From: Chloroflexaceae bacterium
GTDB lineage: Bacteria > Chloroflexota > Chloroflexia > Chloroflexales > Chloroflexaceae
Direction of reading: 5' to 3'
Length of the DNA: 37,349 nt
NCBI GenBank assembly: GCA_012033195.1
Contig: JAAUSQ010000013.1
Span: 1-37,349, forward strand
Positions 22,940-31,526 of this stretch are shown piece by piece. Each line of letters begins with the position of its first letter. Position 1 is the first letter of the stretch. Under the pieces are notes generated by a model that was not told where the DNA came from, made no database searches, and saw nothing but the letters and a program-made list of their open reading frames with translations. The position numbers were made by a program, and so were the translations under genes.

Positions 22940-24907
22940 ATGCCAACACACCGTTTGATACGTCGGCTGTCGGGAGTGCTGCTTGTGCTGCTGCTCACCG
23001 TCAGCCTGCCCGCTGCCGCGCCCCTCTGGTCACAGGAAGCGGCAGCCTCGTTCAAGAGCGCTCAGCCCGTTGTGCAACCGCTGCAACCTGCCGCGATCAC
23101 CGTCTCAATCCCAGATTATACTGGCCCGGCGGTGCTGGTGGTCTACGACAGCACCGGGCGAGCAGTCGGCAACTGGGAATTTCCGGTGACCAGTGGGCTG
23201 GCCCTGGTACGGGTCGTCCCACGCGGCACGCTCGGCGAACACACCGCGCTGCTCTTTGCAAGTGGGAGCGTCGTAGCCGATGGCCCATTGTATACCCTGG
23301 ATGCTACCTCAACCGTAGCAACCGGCGTAGAAGACATTGATCTCCTGTACAGTCAGGTGCGCGACTTTATGTTGGGCGCACAACTCAATTATGTGCTGGA
23401 TGGACAGTACGTACACGGGTATCGTTCACCCGACAGCCCATTGTTATGGCTGCGCGACCACTATTATCAGGGGCGTGCTTTCCGTTACTTCGACGCAGAT
23501 GTAACCAGCCTGCTGGATGCCTTCCGGCGTGAACAGTATCCCGATGGCAGCTTTCCCGATTTTCTGGCCCGCCCTGAATTCAACATTCCGGCCTTCCGCA
23601 CCCCGGTTGAGGCAGATGTGGAATACCTGTATGTGCTGGCAGTCTATGAGGCGTGGCAGATGACGGGTGATGATGCGTGGCTTCTATCTCACCTCGAAGC
23701 GATGCAACGAGCACTTAACTATACCCTGACTGACCCGATCCGCTGGGAGCCAACGCTGGGCCTGGTGATGCGGCCCTTCACTATTGATACTTGGGACTTT
23801 GAGTATGGACCCTCGACGATAGACCCCAACACCCAGCAACCCGCGCCGCGCCACTGGATTGACGCCGATACCAAGTGGGGCATCTTCCATGGCGACAATA
23901 CCGGGTTGGCGCAGGCACTCAATGCACTGGCGACGGTCGAGGAATATCTGGGCGATCCACAGAGCGCTGCACAACGCCGCGCACTAGCCCGCGATATTAT
24001 GATCCGGCTCAACAATATGAGCTGGAACGGCAGCTTCTACACACACCATGTCAAGCTCTGGCCCTACGATGTGCCTGGTGTTGACGAGTCGAAACAACTG
24101 AGCCTCTCGAATGCGATTGCACTAAACCGGGGTGTGCTCTCGTTTGATCAAGGACAGGCGATTATCAATGAATACCGCAGCCGTTTGCAGCAGCGTGATA
24201 GGGTAGCCTTCGCCGAGTGGTTCAGCATTGATCCGCCCTTCCCGGCGGGGAGCTTTGGACTGGCCAATCGGCTGGGCGAACGTCCTGGTGAGTATGTGAA
24301 TGGTGGCATTATGCCACTCGTCGGCGGCGAGCTTGCGCGGGGGGCATTCAACCACGGCTATGAAGATTACGGCTTCGATATTCTGCGCCGCTACTACGAC
24401 CTGATCGAACGCACTGGACAGACCTTCCTCTGGTACTACCCAACTGGTGGGCCAGGTATTGGCAGCGATGACACCATTCCTACCGATGGATGGGGGGCAA
24501 GTGCTATGGTCGGCGGCCTGATTGAAGGCGCGGCGGGCGTGGTCGATAATGGTATTCGTTTCAGCGACGTGACGATTAGCCCGCGCTGGAGCGTGCGGAA
24601 CGACGTTGAGACAGCCTATGTTGTGACGCGTTATGCTGCCTCGGATGGATATGTTGCCTATCGCTGGCAGCGTACCGAAGAACGCGGGCGTACCTACCTG
24701 CGGCTGGAAACGACAGGCAGCGGACAACAGGTTACAGCACGGTTGATGCTGCCCGCTGATACACGGAGCGTGCGCGGTGTATCGATCAATGGGCAACCAG
24801 TACCATATACGATTGAACAGGTTGGCCTGAGCAGCCAGTACGTGGTGCCGAGCGTGGCCCTCCCCACGGACGTAGCCCAGATCGAGGTAGAACTCCGCAC
24901 CCGTTAA
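22940..24907 (+). CDS. Secreted six-hairpin glycosidase-like protein
   Basis: The 655-residue protein starts at 22940 (GGAAGG 6 bases upstream) with a signal peptide: basic HRLIRR, a hydrophobic stretch LLVLLLTVSLPAAAP, and probable cleavage near residue 28-35. A beta-rich domain (about 40-125) precedes a large (alpha/alpha)6-type catalytic region (about 130-560), with LLWLRDHYYQGRAFRYFD, YPDGSFPDFL, EADVEYLYVLAVYEAWQMTG, WGIFHGDNTGLAQALNALA and GEYVNGGIMPLVGGELARG. A C-terminal beta-sandwich follows. This matches six-hairpin glycosidases such as GH15, GH78 and related families, without enough to choose one; the substrate is unknown. It has its own promoter. Confidence 0.78.
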   Translation: MPTHRLIRRLSGVLLVLLLTVSLPAAAPLWSQEAAASFKSAQPVVQPLQPAAITVSIPDYTGPAVLVVYDSTGRAVGNWEFPVTSGLALVRVVPRGTLGEHTALLFASGSVVADGPLYTLDATSTVATGVEDIDLLYSQVRDFMLGAQLNYVLDGQYVHGYRSPDSPLLWLRDHYYQGRAFRYFDADVTSLLDAFRREQYPDGSFPDFLARPEFNIPAFRTPVEADVEYLYVLAVYEAWQMTGDDAWLLSHLEAMQRALNYTLTDPIRWEPTLGLVMRPFTIDTWDFEYGPSTIDPNTQQPAPRHWIDADTKWGIFHGDNTGLAQALNALATVEEYLGDPQSAAQRRALARDIMIRLNNMSWNGSFYTHHVKLWPYDVPGVDESKQLSLSNAIALNRGVLSFDQGQAIINEYRSRLQQRDRVAFAEWFSIDPPFPAGSFGLANRLGERPGEYVNGGIMPLVGGELARGAFNHGYEDYGFDILRRYYDLIERTGQTFLWYYPTGGPGIGSDDTIPTDGWGASAMVGGLIEGAAGVVDNGIRFSDVTISPRWSVRNDVETAYVVTRYAASDGYVAYRWQRTEERGRTYLRLETTGSGQQVTARLMLPADTRSVRGVSINGQPVPYTIEQVGLSSQYVVPSVALPTDVAQIEVELRTR

Positions 24908-24946
24908 TACCTTGCAATGAGCATGTACTGTGCACGGGTAGGCTCT

Positions 24947-25681
24947 TTAAACCTGCCCCTGCATATCGTTCGGGTCGATGCCCAGTTCACGCAGGCGGGC
25001 CGCCAGTCGTTCGGCCCGTTGCTCGGCTTGTTCGGCCCGGCTGCGCTCCTGCTCGGCCCGTTGCTCGGCTTGCTCAGCACGGCTGCGCTCGGTGTTGCGC
25101 TGGCTGTGCAGTTCGCTGTGGCTCAGAAAGCGCTCACCATCTGGGGAGTACAACACTAGGACAGGCCCGCTCAGATCGAAGCGCATACCCAGGCGGGGAC
25201 TGACCCAACCCGCCATGGTCGGGATGGGCAGCAACTGTTCGTCCTGGCGCAGCCAGCCGTGCAAGGTGTTGGTGTCGGGGTCGTAGAGGTAGTACTCGAC
25301 CACGCCGTACTGCTGGTAGAACAGCAGCTTGCGGGCCATCTCGGAAGGGGTATTGCCCGGCGACAACACCTCGAAGACGACCTGGGGCGCGATGTGGGCC
25401 TCTTTCCATTGGAGGTAGGCTCCCCGGTCACCTTTGGGACGCCCGAAGACGACCATCGCATCGGGGGCGCGGCGAATGTCGGGTCGGCCCTCGACCGGGT
25501 ACCACAGCAAGTCACCAGCCACAAACACATCCGGGCGCTGCTGGAACAGGGTTTCCAGGTTCTCCTTGATGATAACAATCCAGCGGAATTGCAGGGTATT
25601 GTCGGCCATGGGTTGTCCATCGCTTTCCGGGTAGACAAGCTGCTCGAGGGCGGTCGGCGGGTGGTGGGTGTCGATACTCAT
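24947..25681 (-). CDS. Uma2 family protein with C-terminal coiled coil
   Basis: The 244-residue protein has the Uma2 core: RRAPDAMVVFGRPKGDRG, the APQVVFEVLSPGN segment, RKLLFYQQYGVVEYYLYDPD and a DLSGPVLVLY strand. It ends in a highly charged heptad-like coiled coil encoded by a 42-base tandem repeat (ERSRAEQAEQRAEQ and a near copy). Such coiled-coil tails are common in Uma2 proteins of Cyanobacteria and Chloroflexota; the cellular role is unknown. Its ATG overlaps the ribF stop codon (ATGA), so it is translationally coupled to ribF and is the last gene of mutS, ribF, uma2. It faces the glycosidase gene 39 bases away, with no clear terminator between them. Confidence 0.85.
   Translation of the reverse strand: MSIDTHHPPTALEQLVYPESDGQPMADNTLQFRWIVIIKENLETLFQQRPDVFVAGDLLWYPVEGRPDIRRAPDAMVVFGRPKGDRGAYLQWKEAHIAPQVVFEVLSPGNTPSEMARKLLFYQQYGVVEYYLYDPDTNTLHGWLRQDEQLLPIPTMAGWVSPRLGMRFDLSGPVLVLYSPDGERFLSHSELHSQRNTERSRAEQAEQRAEQERSRAEQAEQRAERLAARLRELGIDPNDMQGQV
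25012..25090 (-). repeat. 42-base tandem repeat within the Uma2 coiled coil
   Basis: Two copies of a 42-base unit begin at 25012 and 25054, the second cut short, with few substitutions. Each encodes the 14-residue coiled-coil block ERSRAEQAEQRAEQ. The near-identity of the copies points to recent duplication or slippage. Confidence 0.75.
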
Positions 25682-26640
25682 TCGTTCCTCGCTTTTGCTG
25701 TAATAGCCTGTAGGACGGTGCGGGCCTGCTGTGCATCCTGCCCAATCTGTGCAACCAGTTCGTCAATGTCGGCAAACTTGCGTTCGGCTCGCAGCCGCTC
25801 ACCAAACGACAGCCGCAGTGTTTGCCCGTACAGGTCGCCGCTCCAGTCGAGCAGGTGTGCTTCGATGGTGCGGCGGGTGCCGTCGAAGGTGGGGCGTACT
25901 CCAACATTCGTGACCGTGGGCAATGGTTCGGCGCTGGCATACGGGCCGCTTTCAATGACACTCCAGCAGGCATATACCCCGTTGGCAGGTACAATATGGT
26001 CAGGCGCAACGCTCAGGTTGGCGGTGGGAAAGCCAATAGTACGCCCACGCTGATCGCCTTGCTGCACGAGGCCACGCACCCAGAAGGCCCGTCCGAGTAA
26101 CTGGTTGGCCTGCTCGATTGCGCCATCACCGAGCAAGTGCCGCACCCGTGAGGCACTTACCACCTGCCCATCCAGTTCGACCGGGCCAACAGTGCCAACG
26201 GTGTAGCCAAGTTCCTGCCCGATCTCGCGTAGCCGCTCAACGGTGCCCTCGCGCTTACGGCCCAGAGCAAATCCTGCACCAACCCATAGCTCACGTATGG
26301 GCATCGCAGTGCAGAGCCGAACCACGTACTCATAGGCGGGGGTACTCATTGTTTCGTGGTTGAAGGGCACCACTACAAAATAATCGGCTCCCAGTTCGGC
26401 TACCAGTGCGGCCCGTTCTTCGATGCTGGTCAGGAGCTTGAACTCAACTTTGGGATTGAGCACGGTGCGCGGGTGTGGGTGAAACGTCAGCACAGCGCTG
26501 ACACTGCCGGTAACGCTGGCCCGCTCTATTGCCTGCAAGATCAGGCGGCGGTGCCCCAGATGCACCCCGTCAAACTTGCCTATTGTCAGGATAACAGGAC
26601 GTTCAGTGATCCGTTGCTCAAGAGAATGAACTATCTGCAC
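25678..26640 (-). CDS. ribF: Bifunctional riboflavin kinase/FAD synthetase
   Basis: The protein (320 residues from this start) makes FMN from riboflavin and FAD from FMN. The N-terminal nucleotidyltransferase domain has ILTIGKFDGVHLGHRRLI, with Lys where GNFDG is usual, FHPHPRTVL and VGAGFALGRKREG. The C-terminal flavokinase domain has RGLVQQGDQRGRTIGFPTAN, NGVYACWSV and NVGVRPTFDG. Two starts are possible: GTG at 26664, overlapping the mutS stop as GTGA without a ribosome binding site of its own, or GTG at 26640 preceded by AGGAGG 10 bases away. I chose 26640 because the family usually begins MQI-like, as here (VQIVHSLEQ). Coupled to uma2 downstream. Confidence 0.9.
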   Translation of the reverse strand: MQIVHSLEQRITERPVILTIGKFDGVHLGHRRLILQAIERASVTGSVSAVLTFHPHPRTVLNPKVEFKLLTSIEERAALVAELGADYFVVVPFNHETMSTPAYEYVVRLCTAMPIRELWVGAGFALGRKREGTVERLREIGQELGYTVGTVGPVELDGQVVSASRVRHLLGDGAIEQANQLLGRAFWVRGLVQQGDQRGRTIGFPTANLSVAPDHIVPANGVYACWSVIESGPYASAEPLPTVTNVGVRPTFDGTRRTIEAHLLDWSGDLYGQTLRLSFGERLRAERKFADIDELVAQIGQDAQQARTVLQAITAKARNE

Positions 26641-26660
26641 GCTGGTGTGTCCTCCTGTGC

Positions 26661-29600
26661 TCACCGCTGTTCGCGAGGCTGTCGGGCCATCTGCTGCAAC
26701 TCATACAATCGGGTCATCGCTTCTATCGGGCTGAGTTCTTCAATATTCAGCCGCTTTAGATATTCAACCACAGGATTCGGTGCGGCGTCAAACAACGAAA
26801 GCTGGGTGTCGTCTGTTGTAGGTGGTGCGGCGGGAGCCGGTGCAGGTGGGGTGGCCTCAGCATCAAACGTGGGCGAGGCACTGCGCTGTTCCAGTTCGGC
26901 CAGCAATTCGGTGGCACGGCGAATGACTGGACGCGGAATGCCCGCCAGTTCTGCAACGTGAATACCATAGCTCCGGTCGGCCCCACCTCGCCGTAGCTCA
27001 TACAGGAAGACCACGCGCCCATCCTGCTCCACTGCCGCCATATGGTAATTCTTTACACGCGGCAGCAACGTTTCCAGAACAGTCAGTTCGTGGTAGTGCG
27101 TTGCAAACAAGGTGCGGCATTGCAGGCGCGGGTTGTTGTGAATGTACTCAACGACCGCACGTGCAATTGCCATGCCATCGTAGGTGCTGGTGCCGCGCCC
27201 CACTTCGTCCAGGATGATCAGGCTGCGGCGGGTACTCTGCGCCAGCAGTGCCGCCGTTTCGGTCATCTCCACCATAAAGGTACTGCGCCCGGTGGCAATA
27301 TCATCCTGGGCACCGATGCGGGTGAAGATGCGGTCAACCATGCCGATGCTGGCCTGTTCAGCAGGCACAAACGAGCCAATCTGGGCCAGCAGTACAATCA
27401 GGGCAACTTGACGTAATGTCGTGCTCTTGCCCGCCATGTTCGGGCCAGTGATGATCAGCAATTGCTGCTCGTTGGTATCAAGTGTTATATCGTTGGCAAT
27501 GTACGGCTCGTCCAGCGTGCGCTCAACCACCGGATGCCGTCCGCCTGCAATCTGCAACTGCGTGCCCTCGTTCAGCGTGGGGCGATTGTAGCGCCCACGC
27601 ACGGCGGCTTCCCCAAGCGCGGCGTACACATCCAGATAGGCCAGCAGTTGCGCGGTGGCACGCAGGCGGGCGCTGTGCTGGTTCAGTTCGGCACACAACC
27701 GTGCAAAAACATCGCGCTCCAGTTCGACCAATCGCTGCTGCGCGTTCTGCACAATGCTTTCGTATTCTTTCAGTTCCAGGGTGATATAACGCTCGGCCCC
27801 GACCAGCGTTTGCTTCCGTTCGTAGTGTGACGGCACCTGATCGGCGACCGACCGTGACACTTCGATAAAATAGCCAAAGACCTTGTTATAATCCACCTTC
27901 AGCGACTTGATACCGGTGCGTTCACGTTCGCGGGCCTCCAGGTTGTTGATATATTCCTGCGCATCGCGGCTGGCCTGTATCACCTGGTCCATCCGTTCGT
28001 CGTAGCCGGGGCGAATAACGCGGCGCGGTCGGTCGGCGTCGGTGTCGGCGCGCAGGTAGTTCGATGCACCAAGCAGGGCGGGCGGGTCGTCGTCAATTGC
28101 CCGTTCGAGCAGTTCCAACACAGCGCTGCACGGGTCGAGCAGGGGCACGGTCTGACCAGTGCCACGCAGGTCGTCGGCATCGTCGTCAAACGCTGCGGCA
28201 TCATCTTCATCATCAAACAACTCACCATTGGCAGGTTCGGAAGCATCGACCATGGCGGCCTGCTCTGCACCGATGTTATCGGTGACACACAGCCGTGTTG
28301 CACTCTCGCCGACTGCCGCCCCAATATTGGGCACGGCACGCAATGCCTGCCGGAGTTGCACAAGATCACGCGGGTTGGCAAAGCCAAGCCCCTGCACAAT
28401 GCGGTTGACGGCCCGCTCCATATCGCCAATGCCGCCCAAGGCCTCGCGCAGTTCGGCTCGCAGTAGCCCATCGTCCACACAGCAGGCGACCGCATCCTGG
28501 CGTCGTTGCAGAGCGGGCAGGTCAATCAACGGCTGCGAGAGCCAGCGCCGCAGCATGCGGGCACCCATCGGGGTGCGGGTGTAGTCCAGCACGCTGACCA
28601 GTGCGCCCTTTGTTTTACCTGTGGTGCTGTGCTCCAGCAGTTCGAGGTTGCGCCGCGTCTGCGGGTCGAGGAACATAAAGGTGCCCGTCGTGTAAAAGCG
28701 GATGCTGGCGACTTGGGCGGCGGTGCTGCGCTGCGTGGTGTGGATGTACTGCACCACTGCGCCCGCTGCCCGTATCGCGAGGATGCGCCCATCCAGACCG
28801 AAGCCCGCCAGCGATTGCACACCAAGTTGCCGTTGCAGGGCTTCGCGGGCGGTTTCCAGTTCCCAGCGCCATTCGGGGAAGGCCGTCACCTGCCCCTTGA
28901 CCCACGTTGCGCTGCCCTCCTGTTCGAGGCGGCGTGCTATCCGTTCGTGCGGGAGCAGCAGTTCGCGCTCGTCTTTGGTCATCGGGGCAAGGTCTTGCTT
29001 CAGATGAGCACTGCGCGGGGCCAGTCCGGGCAGGCGACTGCGCTCATCGTCGGATACCAGCACCTCGGCAACGTTGATGCGGGCCAGTTCGCCTTCCAGT
29101 TCCACCGCCGCACGCTCGCCATGCAATTCGGTGGCAACAAACTCGCCCGTGCTGAGATCGACATACGCAAGCCCGACCGCGTCACCGTCGGCAATGACTG
29201 CCGCGAGGTAGTTGTTCTGGGTGGCGGGCAGCATCGCCGGGTCGTTCATCGTGCCGGGAGTGACGACGCGCACCACTTCACGATGCACAATGCCACGCTG
29301 CCGGGTGGTCTGTTCCAGGCCCGTTGCAAAGACCGAACGGGGGCGTGTATCGCTTTTGCTCGATGCCGTCTCGCTAATCTGCTCGGCGATAGCGACCCGG
29401 TAGCCCTGCGCCACAATCCGCGCTACGTAGCTCTCAACGGCGTGGTAGGGGATGCCCGCCATCGGTGCGTAGAGCTTCTGCTCGTTTTTGCTCTTGCCCT
29501 TCTGGGTGCGCTCAACGGCATAGTCCTTGCGGGTCAGGGTGACATCTAGCAGTTCTGCCAGCAGCTTTGCATCATCGTCGAACGCCTCATAAAAGTCGCC

Positions 29601-29687
29601 CAGACGGTAGAGCAAAATTGCATCGGGGTGCTCGGCCTTGAGTTGCTGAAACTGGCGATACCATTCATGAAGTTCAGTTTTTACCAT
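26661..29687 (-). CDS. mutS: DNA mismatch repair protein MutS
   Basis: At 1008 residues this is longer than typical MutS (about 850-900). The mismatch-reading motif is in LGDFYEAF (Phe32, Glu34). The ATPase has Walker A ITGPNMAGKSTTLRQVAL, then RSTFMVEMTETA, Walker B LIILDEVGRGTSTYDGMA and FATHYHEL, so it should be active. A clamp-binding motif QLSLF is at about 962-966 near the C-terminus, as expected for docking to the replication sliding clamp. Extra length comes from an insertion in domain I (about 57-70, RTQKGKSKNEQK) and a very acidic insertion in the core (about 480-512, with FDDEDDAAAFDDDADD). mutL is not nearby. ribF begins at its stop codon. Confidence 0.97.
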   Translation of the reverse strand: MVKTELHEWYRQFQQLKAEHPDAILLYRLGDFYEAFDDDAKLLAELLDVTLTRKDYAVERTQKGKSKNEQKLYAPMAGIPYHAVESYVARIVAQGYRVAIAEQISETASSKSDTRPRSVFATGLEQTTRQRGIVHREVVRVVTPGTMNDPAMLPATQNNYLAAVIADGDAVGLAYVDLSTGEFVATELHGERAAVELEGELARINVAEVLVSDDERSRLPGLAPRSAHLKQDLAPMTKDERELLLPHERIARRLEQEGSATWVKGQVTAFPEWRWELETAREALQRQLGVQSLAGFGLDGRILAIRAAGAVVQYIHTTQRSTAAQVASIRFYTTGTFMFLDPQTRRNLELLEHSTTGKTKGALVSVLDYTRTPMGARMLRRWLSQPLIDLPALQRRQDAVACCVDDGLLRAELREALGGIGDMERAVNRIVQGLGFANPRDLVQLRQALRAVPNIGAAVGESATRLCVTDNIGAEQAAMVDASEPANGELFDDEDDAAAFDDDADDLRGTGQTVPLLDPCSAVLELLERAIDDDPPALLGASNYLRADTDADRPRRVIRPGYDERMDQVIQASRDAQEYINNLEARERERTGIKSLKVDYNKVFGYFIEVSRSVADQVPSHYERKQTLVGAERYITLELKEYESIVQNAQQRLVELERDVFARLCAELNQHSARLRATAQLLAYLDVYAALGEAAVRGRYNRPTLNEGTQLQIAGGRHPVVERTLDEPYIANDITLDTNEQQLLIITGPNMAGKSTTLRQVALIVLLAQIGSFVPAEQASIGMVDRIFTRIGAQDDIATGRSTFMVEMTETAALLAQSTRRSLIILDEVGRGTSTYDGMAIARAVVEYIHNNPRLQCRTLFATHYHELTVLETLLPRVKNYHMAAVEQDGRVVFLYELRRGGADRSYGIHVAELAGIPRPVIRRATELLAELEQRSASPTFDAEATPPAPAPAAPPTTDDTQLSLFDAAPNPVVEYLKRLNIEELSPIEAMTRLYELQQMARQPREQR

Positions 29688-29731
29688 TGCTGCTGTGCTC
29701 CATAACTACTTGGGGTGGGTTCTAACCTGAT

Positions 29732-29737
29732 ATTATA
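29732..29737 (-). promoter_or_regulatory. -10 element for mutS
   Basis: A perfect TATAAT on the minus strand (29732-29737) lies about 45 bases before the mutS ATG. No convincing -35 is seen. The stretch from here to 29838 holds no gene that I can support. Confidence 0.5.
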
Positions 29738-29838
29738 GCGCAAATGTTTGAGGTAAGGGGTGCGGGGGAAGCGCCTGCCTGCGCGGGCTGTGTGCTGCTA
29801 TCGCCTAGTGCCTATTGCCCCTTGCCGGGAGACACCCC

Positions 29839-30003
29839 TCACCCGCCGCGTTCGGGCCAGTTGCGGATGATGCCCGCCGCTACACCAAGTAACCCGGCTC
29901 CAATGAGGTGGATCCAGTACCAGTCGGGGTTGGAGACAATCGAGAGCCACGCCAGCAGCACCGCCCCGGCAAGGCACAGCACAATCCCAATCGTTCGGGT
30001 CAT
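29839..30003 (-). CDS. Small two-helix membrane protein
   Basis: A 54-residue frame begins at ATG 30003: MTRTIGIVLCLAGAVLLAWL is a first membrane segment, a short polar SNPDWYW turn follows, then HLIGAGLLGVAAGIIRN as a second, and the tail is WPERGG. The composition, the Arg/Lys pattern at the ends and the absence of rare codons make it look like a real small inner-membrane protein rather than a shadow. No ribosome binding site is obvious. It lies between eno and mutS on the same strand, behind the eno hairpin, so it may be read through from eno. I do not recognise a family. Confidence 0.6.
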   Translation of the reverse strand: MTRTIGIVLCLAGAVLLAWLSIVSNPDWYWIHLIGAGLLGVAAGIIRNWPERGG

Positions 30004-30031
30004 CGGGCGGCTCGCTTTCGTGTGGGCATGT

Positions 30032-30060
30032 GCCCCTCTCCCACAAACACGGAGAGGGGC
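30032..30060. terminator. Hairpin after eno
   Basis: A perfect 10-base inverted repeat (GCCCCTCTCC at 30032-30041, complement at 30051-30060) with a 9-base loop lies 19 bases past the eno stop codon on the minus strand. There is no T-run, so its strength as a terminator is uncertain. Its arms match the hairpin at 7923-7951 closely. Confidence 0.55.
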
Positions 30061-30078
30061 AGAGGAAACAGTCAGAAG

Positions 30079-31438
<1,360 letters not shown>

Positions 31439-31449
<11 letters not shown>

Positions 31450-31467
31450 TGCAGGCATGTGTATACT
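31439..31467 (+). promoter_or_regulatory. Promoter for the GT39-like gene
   Basis: TTGACG (31439-31444) and TATACT (31462-31467) are 17 bases apart, the best-spaced promoter in the window. Transcription would start near 31474, so the first ATG of the open frame (31473) cannot be the usual start. Confidence 0.7.
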
Positions 31468-31526
31468 GCTGTATGGTTTATCGGGAATATAGTGTGGGTA
31501 TGTTCAGCCAGATAAGGTCACACCGC

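Noticed and set aside
29773-29788. Copy of the 21618-21635 hairpin arm (CAGCCCGCGCAGG) in inverse orientation between the small membrane gene and mutS
   Set aside because: Only 13 bases match and the second arm is different, so chance in GC-rich DNA is a sufficient explanation.
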